28,261 nt of DNA from a virus, in the IMG/VR virus record IMGVR_UViG_3300021061_000046, positions 1 to 28,261 of that record, one strand, 5' to 3'. The notes under the pieces are model-generated. The model saw only the letters and a program-made list of their open reading frames with translations, made no database searches and was not told the DNA's origin. The position numbers were made by a program, and so were the translations under genes. Positions 5,353-11,737 of the stretch are shown here, piece after piece (the stretch's first letter is position 1; every line of letters starts with the position of its first letter).

Positions 5353-5430
5353 ATGATTGTAATATTTTACATTACACCTAGAATATTCGGGCGAAAGGAG
5401 AATCAACGCGCCCTATGTATTACACCCTAA
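5353..5430 (+). CDS. Possible 25-aa leader peptide overlapping the regulator gene
   Basis: An ATG at 5353 preceded by CGGAG opens a 25-codon frame (MIVIFYITPRIFGRK...) that ends at 5430, 16 bp inside the next gene in another frame. An inverted repeat TGTAAT/ATTACA (5358-5363, 5371-5376) lies inside it. Since the regulator gene has its AGGAG 14 nt from its ATG, the leader may deliver ribosomes by coupling. Confidence 0.35.
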   Translation: MIVIFYITPRIFGRKENQRALCITP

Positions 5431-5822
5431 AAGCAAAAAAAGCATTTTGGGAAGCTTTAATTGCTTTTAAAAACGAATGGAACGGTAAATATACAATGGC
5501 TGACCTAAGCCGAGATATTGGTTATAATCAAGGCTATGTTACAAACGTCATTAACAATGAACACAGGGGCGAAATCTCAATCCGATTTGTTTGTACTGCC
5601 ATGATGAATTTAAAAATCGGATTCCATGAAGCCTTTGAAATTGTGTCGGTAGACACAAGCACAGAAAAATATACACCCTCAAAGACTATCGGACAGTTAG
5701 AACACGCTGACCCGATAGCTGGGAAATCGGTGCAAAGAATACGTCTAAAGGTTCATTCACCGGACGTTTGGAGAAAAAAATTTAATGAACAAGTGAAAAA
5801 AAATTTGACAAATAAATATTAA
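5415..5822 (+). CDS. Helix-turn-helix regulator
   Basis: 135 aa. Residues about 25-65 (YTMADLSRDIGYNQGYVTNV, then a helix with FVCTAMMNLKIGF) look like a Cro/CI-type helix-turn-helix: the .DLS..IGY..GYV..V core places the turn near Gly36. The C-terminal half is basic and lacks an autoproteolysis Ser/Lys site, so it is not a LexA-type cleavable repressor. A role as lysogeny or early regulator is inferred from fold and position beside the integrase. Its AGGAG is 14 nt from the ATG; an ACG 5 nt after AGGAG would add three residues. Confidence 0.7.
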   Translation: MYYTLKAKKAFWEALIAFKNEWNGKYTMADLSRDIGYNQGYVTNVINNEHRGEISIRFVCTAMMNLKIGFHEAFEIVSVDTSTEKYTPSKTIGQLEHADPIAGKSVQRIRLKVHSPDVWRKKFNEQVKKNLTNKY

Positions 5823-5833
5823 TAGTGTATCTT
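5805..5833 (+). promoter_or_regulatory. Consensus-like sigma-70 promoter for an RNA
   Basis: TTGACA (5805-5810), 17-bp spacer, TATCTT (5828-5833); predicted start near 5840. The -35 lies in the last codons of the regulator gene. The downstream sequence folds extensively and ends in a U-tract at 5967-5972, so the promoter appears dedicated to a short RNA, with the transglycosylase as possible readthrough product. Confidence 0.7.
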
Positions 5834-5839
5834 ACGCAC

Positions 5840-5972
5840 AAATGACACTAACCTGCGAGAAAACCAATGATAAAACAAGCCGATAAAAATTCAAAGCCCT
5901 GTCCCTCTTTGTGTCAATCCACAATGAGCGCAAGCTCAATTTCTCGCAGAAATCTGGGGGACGGGCTTTTTT
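5840..5972 (+). ncRNA. Candidate pseudoknotted small RNA with GNRA hairpin
   Basis: Four pairing segments occur in order A-B-A'-B'. A is CTGCGAGAAA (5853-5862) with TTTCTCGCAG (5940-5949), a perfect 10 bp. B is AAAGCCC-T-GTCCC (5893-5905) with GGGACGGGCTTT (5958-5969), 12 bp with one bulged base. That order is an H-type pseudoknot. Between them TGAGC-GCAA-GCTCA (5925-5938) forms a hairpin with a GNRA tetraloop. B' runs into six U residues, as in an intrinsic terminator. With the promoter at 5805-5833 this predicts an RNA of about 130 nt. I do not recognise the class. Confidence 0.6.
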
Positions 5973-6481
5973 CTTTGTCTGAAAGAGTGGTAAGCTTTTC
6001 TTTACGTCCCATAGACCAGATTATAGGGCGTAGCGCAGGAACGGCCTTTTTAGGCCGTTTTTGTGCGATTCTAGCCCTTTTTATAGCCTTACCGTCCGTA
6101 TTTGCCTCCGAACCCCTACAAGTCGATTTAAACGCAATTAAACAAATAGAATCTTCGGGCAATCCTTTTGCCTTTAATCCAAGGTCAAAAGCGACAGGCT
6201 TATATCAAATAACGCCAATTTGCCTTAAAGACTATAACCAATTCAATAAAACCTCTTTTTCCGCACTAGACCTATTCAATCCTGAAGTAAACCAGTTAAT
6301 CGCAACCTGGTATCTCACTAAAAGAATACCGCAATTATTAAAGCACTTCGGTCATAAAGACACCACCCAAAATAGACTGATTGCCTATAACTGCGGAATC
6401 TCTTGTCTTAAACGCAATTCCCTTCCAACAGAAACCAAACAGTACCTAAAAAAATACGAAAGAGAGGCAAACCATGTTTAA
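5867..6481 (+). CDS. Secreted lytic transglycosylase (SLT family); start uncertain
   Basis: The enzyme part starts near residue 88 of the longest frame: IKQIESSGNP with catalytic Glu95, then GLYQIT (111-116) and LIAYNCG (171-177), the three signature blocks of the SLT/GEWL fold that cleaves peptidoglycan between MurNAc and GlcNAc. A Sec signal-type stretch (FCAILALFIALPSVFA, cleavage after residue 80) precedes it. The first 55 residues from ATG 5867 are Ser-rich, look non-coding and overlap the structured RNA. No ATG lies between the U-tract at 5972 and the signal peptide; TTG 5975, GTG 5987 or ACG 6041 are the in-frame alternatives. Role: lysis or local wall opening. It overlaps the next gene by 8 bp. 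Confidence 0.85.
   Translation: MIKQADKNSKPCPSLCQSTMSASSISRRNLGDGLFSLSERVVSFSLRPIDQIIGRSAGTAFLGRFCAILALFIALPSVFASEPLQVDLNAIKQIESSGNPFAFNPRSKATGLYQITPICLKDYNQFNKTSFSALDLFNPEVNQLIATWYLTKRIPQLLKHFGHKDTTQNRLIAYNCGISCLKRNSLPTETKQYLKKYEREANHV
6040..6062 (+). terminator. Hairpin with short U-tail before the signal peptide
   Basis: AACGGCCT (6040-6047) and AGGCCGTT (6052-6059) form an 8-bp stem with a UUUU loop, followed by three further T. It resembles an intrinsic terminator but lies inside the transglycosylase reading frame, where it also encodes TAFLGRF. It could limit expression of the enzyme or be a coincidence of the coding sequence. Confidence 0.4.
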
Positions 6482-6689
6482 AAAGTACAGCAAAGAACAC
6501 ATGAGATGGCTTGATGAAGCACATTCTTTACTGGGAAACAGGGTTTTTTCTAAGGACTTTAAAACGATGGCGCAAATTGAACGTGAAAGAGAGCAAAAGT
6601 TTTCTCAACTTAATTACATGGTAAATCTGCCTTTAAATAAACCTGAAATTTTCGGCGGGTCGAATGATGGATTTGACTCAAGCCTTTAA
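6474..6689 (+). CDS. 71-aa hypothetical protein
   Basis: Overlaps the transglycosylase end by 8 bp, preceded by GAGAGG. The sequence MFKKYSKEHMRWLDEAHSLL is helical and charged; the rest has Arg/Glu/Lys clusters and no Cys. Next to the lytic enzyme it could belong to a lysis or virion function, but nothing in the sequence shows that. Not recognised. Confidence 0.65.
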   Translation: MFKKYSKEHMRWLDEAHSLLGNRVFSKDFKTMAQIEREREQKFSQLNYMVNLPLNKPEIFGGSNDGFDSSL

Positions 6690-6795
6690 TTATCACAAGG
6701 AACATTGTGAGCATTGTTATTCGGGCATAGACAAAGAATTCTGCTACGCATGGCATCACTTACAGGAAATCCTAAAAAATCTGAATGTTAAATGA
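6664..6795 (+). CDS. 43-aa Cys/His-rich peptide
   Basis: ATG at 6664 (second Met at 6667) overlaps the preceding gene by 26 bp in another frame and ends in an ATGA overlap with the next gene. The core YHKEHCEHCYSG, followed by EFCYAWHHL, has three Cys and four His, enough for a zinc site. GGCGGG precedes the start. Short, but the perfect junctions argue for a real gene. Confidence 0.55.
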   Translation: MMDLTQAFNYHKEHCEHCYSGIDKEFCYAWHHLQEILKNLNVK

Positions 6796-6998
6796 GCTAC
6801 TACTACTGTAACTGCGGAAACGAGGCTTCACTTACCGACCTACATGATTACGGAATGTGCCGTGACTGTTACGAGGATGAAAAATCAAGACAGTGTGCCG
6901 AGTGTTATGAAGTCATGGAGTATGAATTAGAGGATGGCATGTGCAAGGTCTGTTATCAAAGTTACTGGAAAGGGGAGAAATTAGATGAGTCAGCCTAA
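6792..6998 (+). CDS. 68-aa double zinc-ribbon protein
   Basis: Begins MSYYYCNCGNEASL and carries Cys pairs CNC (6-8), CRDC (22-25), CAEC (35-38) and CKVC (51-54): four knuckles making two zinc ribbons in a row. Acidic elsewhere. It overlaps neighbours on both sides (ATGA before, 14 bp after). Tandem ribbons usually bind nucleic acid or protein partners; no specific role can be given. Confidence 0.7.
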   Translation: MSYYYCNCGNEASLTDLHDYGMCRDCYEDEKSRQCAECYEVMEYELEDGMCKVCYQSYWKGEKLDESA

Positions 6999-7191
6999 AG
7001 ACGGCGGTTCAGCGTTTCCAAGTTTAGACAAGATTGGACACTTAGCAAAAGGAATGACTCTCCGTGATTATTTTGCGGCGAAGGCTATGCAAGGAATGCT
7101 GATTAACGAGTTCGACAGTCAAAGTGTAATCAGCTTGTCTGAAGCTTCTTATCAAATCGCAGACGCCATGCTAAAGGAGCGTGAAAAATGA
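6985..7191 (+). CDS. Conserved phage protein of the GMTLRDYFAA type
   Basis: 68 aa. The segments GGSAFPSL, GMTLRDYFAAKAMQGML and SYQIADAMLKERE match a widespread phage/prophage family of unknown function with the same order: an N-terminal Pro/Phe stretch, the TLRDYFAA helix and a terminal ADAML helix. The stop overlaps the next start (ATGA). Common in early or recombination regions of temperate phages of Gram-negative bacteria, which fits here. Confidence 0.8.
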   Translation: MSQPKDGGSAFPSLDKIGHLAKGMTLRDYFAAKAMQGMLINEFDSQSVISLSEASYQIADAMLKEREK

Positions 7192-7523
7192 ACCACACGC
7201 CTACGCCTTGGACTATTAAAAGACATGACCTTGGAGATGAAGAATATTGTTTAGTTCCACAGGAAATTATCGGAGCTGACAAATTTAAAGTAGTGTCTTC
7301 CGAGGGTGGATTGGCACCAGATTCAGAATGGACAAAAGAATTACTTGAAGCAAACGCCGATTTCATCGTCACGGCTTGTAACGCGCATGACCGGTTTGTT
7401 GAACTTTTACAGGAATCTAGTTCAAAGATTCATGCTGAGTTTTGCGGTTTGAACCATGACAGCCTCTGCCAAGAGATAGACGAAGCCCTCGCCAAAGCCG
7501 GAATCAAGGAACGTGAGAAATGA
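7188..7523 (+). CDS. Conserved phage protein (HTPTPW family)
   Basis: 111 aa. The opening NHTPTPWTI and the later LLEANADFIVTACNAHDRFV are hallmarks of a common phage family whose function is unknown. The family has a small beta domain at the front and a helix with ANA.FIV.A.NAH. Often found near recombination and replication genes. GAGCG precedes the start, and both ends overlap neighbours by 4 bp. Confidence 0.8.
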   Translation: MNHTPTPWTIKRHDLGDEEYCLVPQEIIGADKFKVVSSEGGLAPDSEWTKELLEANADFIVTACNAHDRFVELLQESSSKIHAEFCGLNHDSLCQEIDEALAKAGIKEREK

Positions 7524-7789
7524 ACCAATTAGAGCTTAAATTCAGAGGAATGTCTTTAAGTGCTGAAAAGAATAAGGAACTCTTAGAACGAGCTAGAGAC
7601 ATAGCAAGAATGATTGGTTTGGGCGGTCGAGAGATAAGTATTAACGACATAAGGGACGCATGGCCTTCAATGCCGTCTGGTAATTGGATTGGCTCTATTT
7701 TTAAAGATGAATTTGAACCATGCGGATTTGAAGAAGCAAGGCACGAAAAGAGCCACGGAAGAATCGTTAGAAAGTGGAAGCTTAAGTAA
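7520..7789 (+). CDS. Small winged-helix-like phage protein
   Basis: 89 aa. Residues about 40-87 (EISINDIRDAWP, then GNWIGSIFKDEFEPCGFEEA, then SHGRIVRKWKLK) match a pattern I recall from phage proteins with a predicted winged-helix fold. In these, NW.GS.FK is the recognition-helix region and HGR.V..W.L the wing. DNA binding near the replication genes is a reasonable inference. A 50-bp gap with a T-run follows. Confidence 0.6.
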   Translation: MNQLELKFRGMSLSAEKNKELLERARDIARMIGLGGREISINDIRDAWPSMPSGNWIGSIFKDEFEPCGFEEARHEKSHGRIVRKWKLK

Positions 7790-7839
7790 ATTTTTTTTGT
7801 TCTTTAACGTAATGTTTTGACTTATTGGGGCGTAAGTGA

Positions 7840-8502
7840 ATGGCGAAAATTAAGGGGATGTTCGCACCTTTAACACAGGAACTAGGAAACGATGAACGCT
7901 TCATTCTCCAATGTACAGACTTTGAAAAACTTATGTATATGTTGGTAATTTACACAACCCACATGACCCGACATCAAGCACCAATCAATCCAGATTACTA
8001 CAAAAGACGATACGGTTTGCGTACACGTAGAGTACACATAGCGAACGCTTTGAAGACACTTACAACACGATTTCCGAAGTTAACCTGTACTGACGGAAAA
8101 TTAAGTCTTTTAAATTCAGCCACTTACAAACTTCAGAGTTTTGAGACCTTACACAGAGAAGAAGAAGTAGAAATAGAAGTAGAACCAAATATAGAACCAA
8201 AGCAAAAAACTTCTGGGTTTGAGAGATTTTGGATTTCTTACCCGAGAAAACGCAGTAAAGGCCAAGCCGAGAAAGCTTGGAAAGCCTTGAAACCGAACGA
8301 GCATCTCCAAGACCGCCTTTTAGTGGCGTTAGAGAAGGCCAAGACTTCGGCAGACTGGCTAAAAGATGGCGGGCGTTTCATTCCCTACCCCGCCACTTGG
8401 TTAAACGCTAGGGGATGGGAGGATGATTATGAGTCAGGACACGGAGAGTCTACAAGCGAGCGCATTAAGCGTATTGCCCAAAGCGCAAAACAAGTTTCTT
8501 AG
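7840..8502 (+). CDS. Replisome-organiser/replication initiation-like protein
   Basis: 220 aa. The N-terminal 100 residues look like a winged-helix DNA-binding domain (GLRTRRVHIANALKTL). An acidic linker (EEEVEIEVEPNIEPK) follows. The C-terminal part carries the recurrent phage replication module FERFWISYPRKRSKGQAEKA, then W, and GGRFIPYPATWLNARGWEDD, as in many phage replication proteins that load helicase or bind the origin. No ATPase motif is present, so it would act as organiser and recruit host DnaB/DnaC. A TTGACT box lies in the 50-bp gap upstream. It overlaps the next gene by 74 bp. Confidence 0.7.
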   Translation: MAKIKGMFAPLTQELGNDERFILQCTDFEKLMYMLVIYTTHMTRHQAPINPDYYKRRYGLRTRRVHIANALKTLTTRFPKLTCTDGKLSLLNSATYKLQSFETLHREEEVEIEVEPNIEPKQKTSGFERFWISYPRKRSKGQAEKAWKALKPNEHLQDRLLVALEKAKTSADWLKDGGRFIPYPATWLNARGWEDDYESGHGESTSERIKRIAQSAKQVS

Positions 8503-8860
8503 TCTCTTGCATGAGGGTTTGAAGGGTGACGAATTGCAAATCGCAATTTTTACTCTCACGGTAAAAGACGATGAAACTTGGAGTGACTTTAAACCAGCGC
8601 GGATACCGATTGCGCCAACAGGATTTTCAGACGCTTGGCAAGCTTACGCAAAAGAAAAAGACGAAGGAGAGCGTTCAAAGTCTTGGAAAGAAATTCAGGT
8701 CATATTTGGCGGTTATCTAAAAGCAAAACAAGAAGCTGAAGCAAAAAACATTTCCGACACTCACTTTTTGAAGCAGATGAAAGAAATGTTTGATAAACAC
8801 AAACTCGAAACTTATTCAAAGCTCGTTCAAGAGAGGATTTACAAGTACAGGGGCTTATGA
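8429..8860 (+). CDS. Replication-associated hypothetical protein
   Basis: 143 aa from ATG 8429, which has GGGAGG 6 nt upstream; the ATG at 8423 abuts that site and is less likely. Residues 65-100 (FSDAWQAYAKEKDEGERSKS, then W) loosely echo the FW..YP.K...G.AEKAW module of the preceding protein. Helical, no catalytic motif. It may be a partner of the upstream organiser, for example a helicase loader, but there is no Walker motif. Ends in an ATGA-type overlap. Confidence 0.6.
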   Translation: MSQDTESLQASALSVLPKAQNKFLSLLHEGLKGDELQIAIFTLTVKDDETWSDFKPARIPIAPTGFSDAWQAYAKEKDEGERSKSWKEIQVIFGGYLKAKQEAEAKNISDTHFLKQMKEMFDKHKLETYSKLVQERIYKYRGL

Positions 8861-9006
8861 TTTCACAAACTCAAATGCTCATCCTTTTGGGGGCGTATAT
8901 CATTGTCTCTATTACTTCCCTGTTTGAGCAGAATTGGCCCAGAGCTTTATACTTTTTTTCAGCGGGACTAATCACAATCAGCGTTTTACTCATGGGGGCA
9001 AAATGA
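8857..9006 (+). CDS. 49-aa two-span membrane protein
   Basis: ATG 8857 overlaps the previous stop; the stop TGA 9004 overlaps the next ATG at 9003. Two hydrophobic segments, MLILLGAYIIVSITSL and ALYFFSAGLITISVLLMG, flank a short polar loop (FEQNWPR). Topology resembles very small class II holins, but the location in the replication region argues for another membrane role. Confidence 0.6.
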   Translation: MISQTQMLILLGAYIIVSITSLFEQNWPRALYFFSAGLITISVLLMGAK

Positions 9007-9146
9007 CACAAACTGCTTTAGAAATGCTTGAAAATTCAATTAAAGATTGTGAATGGTTTATTAATTATCACAAACAAAAATTAGCAGAATACGAAGTTTT
9101 ATTAGACGCTCTTAAACTACGCGAGGCGGTCAACAATGCAAACTGA
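9003..9146 (+). CDS. 47-aa helical peptide
   Basis: The start at 9003 was chosen because GGGGG lies just before it and ATGA overlaps the upstream stop; an in-frame ATG at 8934 lies inside the membrane-protein gene. The product MTQTALEMLENSIKDCEWFI continues as an amphipathic helix to LREAVNNAN. It overlaps the nuclease gene by 11 bp. Possibly a small nuclease partner or inhibitor; unproven. Confidence 0.6.
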   Translation: MTQTALEMLENSIKDCEWFINYHKQKLAEYEVLLDALKLREAVNNAN

Positions 9147-9957
9147 AAATAAAGACGAGGCTGTGCAACATTTAGCAAGTATTAATGCAAATTATTTAAG
9201 AGCTGTTGAACCACAAAAACCAAAAGTAGAAATCAAATACTGGAAATCCGCAAAAGTACCAACCGTTCAATATGGCTCAAAAGACATTTGCCTTACTTTG
9301 TCATCTTTAGTTGACAGCGATAAGGTCGCCGAAGAATACGAAAAGTTAAGAGCCTTTGTAGATGAAAAAGTAGATAGTCAGGCCAATTCTATTGCGAATG
9401 ATTTATCCAATGTCAGGATTAGAGAAAAGAACGGAAAGAAATATCCATCTGTAACGTCTATCCTCTCCCCTGACCCGATAAATATTCCGAATATTGAGAA
9501 GTATGCAACGAGAGGAACAGAAATTCACAGACTAATCAACAAGTACCTTGCAGATGGAGTTTGGGAAACTCCAACGGCTGACTGTTCTCCTCTCAAATAT
9601 GAGGATATTAGATACAAAGAGTTTTTTGATAAGCACGATGTAAAGTTTAGACCCAAAATGGATTTTCTTAACCTAGAAGTCTTTAACGAAAAGCATTTAT
9701 ACAGTGGCGAGATTGATATTTATTGCAAGTATGAGGGAAAATTAACCGTTGGAGATTTTAAAACTGGCTCATGGAAACTAGAACAACTTGTGGCTTATGC
9801 TAAATGTGCTTCTATTTGCAAAATTGAACAAATCGCCATATTCGATTTAAAAAAATGCGTGGTAGAAACATGGACAATGGATGAGCCAGAAGTCGAAGAA
9901 GCTTGGGAGAATTTTCTTAAACTTCGCGGTAGGTTTTATGAGCGTTTCAAACTGTGA
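9136..9957 (+). CDS. PD-(D/E)XK nuclease (Cas4/RecB-like exonuclease)
   Basis: 273 aa. The nuclease fold occupies residues 100-235: RGTEIHRLI (126-134, with motif His131), Glu181, GEIDIYC (191-197, Asp194), DFKTG (207-211, the D-x-K core) and QLVAYA (217-222, motif IV-type Gln/Tyr). These are the RecB-family metal-dependent active-site elements. No FeS Cys cluster is seen, so it is nearer phage exonucleases than Cas4. It would process DNA ends for recombination or replication. The N-terminal 100 residues are helical and may contact the neighbouring SSB-like protein, whose gene overlaps by 20 bp. Confidence 0.85.
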   Translation: MQTENKDEAVQHLASINANYLRAVEPQKPKVEIKYWKSAKVPTVQYGSKDICLTLSSLVDSDKVAEEYEKLRAFVDEKVDSQANSIANDLSNVRIREKNGKKYPSVTSILSPDPINIPNIEKYATRGTEIHRLINKYLADGVWETPTADCSPLKYEDIRYKEFFDKHDVKFRPKMDFLNLEVFNEKHLYSGEIDIYCKYEGKLTVGDFKTGSWKLEQLVAYAKCASICKIEQIAIFDLKKCVVETWTMDEPEVEEAWENFLKLRGRFYERFKL

Positions 9958-10396
9958 AAATTGTAAAAGGTGTGGCGTAGAAATAAATCAACATAACGAA
10001 ACGTGGCTCTGTTTCAGATGTTTCGATAACTTAACTCAACTTAAAGGAGAAAAAGAAATGGGCGGATTAAAAGATTTTCAACGTAAAAACAGCAAATTTA
10101 TAAAATTAGAAGATGGAGAAAGTTTCACTGGAAAATATAACGGCTATAGTTTTTCCATGAACACAATGACTGGAAAAGAAGTGCCTGTATATAAGTTCAT
10201 CATAGACGGACAGGAAAAACTTTTTCAAACACAATCAGGAAAAATGTGCGCTTTCTTTGACGAGGATTCGGGTTCCGCAAAAAAAGGACAAATGGTCAAG
10301 ATTACACGCAAAGGTTTAGCCATGCAAACTTCTTATGAGCCTGAATTAATTATTAACGACAATGATTTAGGGCCAAGTCAAGAAGTTCCATTCTAA
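9938..10396 (+). CDS. SSB-like OB-fold protein with N-terminal zinc ribbon
   Basis: 152 aa from ATG 9938. Residues 6-35 hold four paired cysteines (CENCKRC, CFRC), a zinc ribbon. From Met41 (10058) the sequence FIKLEDGESFTGKYNGYSF, VYKFIIDGQEKLFQT and KGQMVKITRKG follows the phage single-strand DNA-binding OB-fold pattern, and the end (NDNDLGPSQEVPF) resembles the acidic, Pro-Phe-terminated tip of SSB. Met41 has its own AAAGGAG 8 nt upstream, so a 112-aa SSB alone is probably also made. Neighbour of the nuclease, as in recombination modules. Confidence 0.65.
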   Translation: MSVSNCENCKRCGVEINQHNETWLCFRCFDNLTQLKGEKEMGGLKDFQRKNSKFIKLEDGESFTGKYNGYSFSMNTMTGKEVPVYKFIIDGQEKLFQTQSGKMCAFFDEDSGSAKKGQMVKITRKGLAMQTSYEPELIINDNDLGPSQEVPF

Positions 10397-10558
10397 ATGA
10401 ATAGTAAAAAATTAGACCAGTTAGACTCTATGTTTAAAAATGGTTACTTAATTTGGTATGCAGACTCTAAGGGCAAAGTATTTGTTGAATGTTTTAATCC
10501 GAAAGAGAATGAAGGAATTAGTAACTTGTTTGAAGAAGCAACAAAGCATTTAGTCTAA
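10397..10558 (+). CDS. 53-aa hypothetical protein
   Basis: ATG directly follows the SSB-like gene's TAA. The product has the strand pattern GYLIWYADSKGKVFVECFNP and a helix ending LFEEATKHLV; a small alpha/beta fold without known motif. No strong Shine-Dalgarno, so expression probably relies on coupling. Not recognised. Confidence 0.6.
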   Translation: MNSKKLDQLDSMFKNGYLIWYADSKGKVFVECFNPKENEGISNLFEEATKHLV

Positions 10559-10585
10559 CCCAAAGAACAAGAGGTAGAGATTAAT

Positions 10586-10714
10586 ATGACAGAGATACAA
10601 ATTGTGATAAATGAAATGCGGGCAATTCACAGAGAACTATCTGAACAAATTAAAATCTGTCAGGCACGACTTAAATCATTAGAAGATAAATTATTTAACC
10701 CACTCACTCACTAA
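10586..10714 (+). CDS. 42-aa coiled-coil peptide
   Basis: ATG 10586, preceded by GAGG at 10571-10574. The sequence MTEIQIVINEMRAIHRELSE continues with hydrophobic residues every three to four positions to SLEDKLF, a single coiled coil of about 35 residues. It could oligomerise or adapt another protein. Unknown family. Confidence 0.6.
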   Translation: MTEIQIVINEMRAIHRELSEQIKICQARLKSLEDKLFNPLTH

Positions 10715-10723
10715 AGAGTAAGT

Positions 10724-11014
10724 ATGGATAAATACGAGCATTTAGGAATTGATGACTATGAATTAAAGGAATGGATTGGCACTTTAGGGTCTATGCCGAT
10801 TAAAAGGCATTACCACGAAGACCATTCACAGCCTTATGGAATGGAAATGGCGCATGTTTTTGAATTAGAGAACGGAAAGTTTGCTTTGGTCGTTGAAAGT
10901 GGTTGTAGCTGTTATGAGCCGTCTAAAGCAGGAATTGAGCTATTCCCTACCCTTTTAAAAGCCAAAGAGCAATTTGATAAATGGGATAAAGAAAACCGCC
11001 ACAACAATAACTAA
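10724..11014 (+). CDS. 96-aa hypothetical protein
   Basis: Starts 9 bp after the previous stop behind AGAGTAAGT. The core HVFELENGKFALVVESGCSC followed by YEPS has alternating hydrophobic residues (beta), then an acidic helical tail. Several His near residue 30 (RHYHEDHS) and the CSCY pair could bind metal. Not recognised; composition and overlap-free spacing support a real gene. Confidence 0.7.
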   Translation: MDKYEHLGIDDYELKEWIGTLGSMPIKRHYHEDHSQPYGMEMAHVFELENGKFALVVESGCSCYEPSKAGIELFPTLLKAKEQFDKWDKENRHNNN

Positions 11015-11023
11015 GGAGGAGAT

Positions 11024-11239
11024 ATGGGTGATGAAGAAATAGACAGACTTAAAGAAACAAATGAAGTGCTTTTTAATTTACTAAAGTGGTCTTATGAGCA
11101 ATTTACAAATATTCAAGACTGTCACATGGATTGTGATGTTCCTGATTCAGAACATAAAATGTTTAAATTAGCTCAAGAAGGAATAGAAAGATTACATCAT
11201 TTTGTAAAACCCGCCCCAAATAACAAAGAGAGTGTATGA
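11024..11239 (+). CDS. 71-aa hypothetical helical protein
   Basis: Excellent AAGGAGGA site 5 nt before ATG. Helical with DRLKETNEVLFNLLKWSYEQ near the N-terminus; the middle QDCHMDCDVPDSEH carries Cys and His that could bind metal. Its stop overlaps the start of the next membrane peptide. Function unknown. Confidence 0.7.
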   Translation: MGDEEIDRLKETNEVLFNLLKWSYEQFTNIQDCHMDCDVPDSEHKMFKLAQEGIERLHHFVKPAPNNKESV

Positions 11240-11334
11240 GTTACCAAGAAATGCTTAATTTTATTATTTTCGTTTTTGTAATGGCTTTCTTGATAAGTGT
11301 TGCTTGGCACATTGGAAAGAAATTTGTTAGATGA
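11236..11334 (+). CDS. 32-aa single-span membrane peptide
   Basis: ATGA junctions at both ends. MSYQEMLNFIIFVFVMAFLI and SVAWHIGKK form one transmembrane helix followed by a basic end, so the C-terminus is probably cytoplasmic. Similar in design to the peptides at 4353 and 14565. Confidence 0.55.
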   Translation: MSYQEMLNFIIFVFVMAFLISVAWHIGKKFVR

Positions 11335-11591
11335 CCCTTTGGCAAAAGATACACCTACTCGCCCGCTACAATGACTTACTAAGCAGGTCTAAACCTTTTA
11401 ATAAGCAATCTGATTATGAATTTGTAGTCGAATGTGTAGACGGACTTCAAGGACTCGGAAAGCTAAACGACCTAGAAATTGAAGAATATTTAGAAAGCTG
11501 GAAGATAAAGAAGATTAATAAAATTTACGAGAAAACTGAAGTGAAAATAACGGATGCAATTTACAACGCAAAAGATACACAAAATTCATAA
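11331..11591 (+). CDS. 86-aa hypothetical protein
   Basis: Coupled to the membrane peptide by ATGA. Begins MTLWQKIHLLARYNDLLSRS; helical, Lys-rich at the C-terminus. Asp/Glu clusters in the middle (DGLQGLGKLNDLEIEEYLES). No known motif. It is the last gene before a 146-bp gap, so probably the end of a sub-operon. Confidence 0.65.
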   Translation: MTLWQKIHLLARYNDLLSRSKPFNKQSDYEFVVECVDGLQGLGKLNDLEIEEYLESWKIKKINKIYEKTEVKITDAIYNAKDTQNS

Positions 11592-11737
11592 AATGAAAAA
11601 CACGTGTCAAGAATTATTTTCAACTTTTTTTCCAAGTGTTAATTTTCTGAAAATGGATTTTCCGATTGTTTTTGGTGTCAAAACCGCATTTTTGAAAAAG
11701 TGCGTTTTGTATAATACACAAAAACAAGGAGCAGAAA
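11592..11737 (+). promoter_or_regulatory. Gap with inverted repeat and TATAAT box
   Basis: This gap separates two early sub-blocks. CGCATTTTT (11685-11693) and AAAAAGTGCG (11695-11704) form an imperfect hairpin followed by TTTT, and TATAAT (11710-11715) lies 23 bp before the next ATG. No good -35 sits 16-18 bp upstream, so any promoter would be activator-dependent. GGAG precedes the next gene. Confidence 0.35.
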
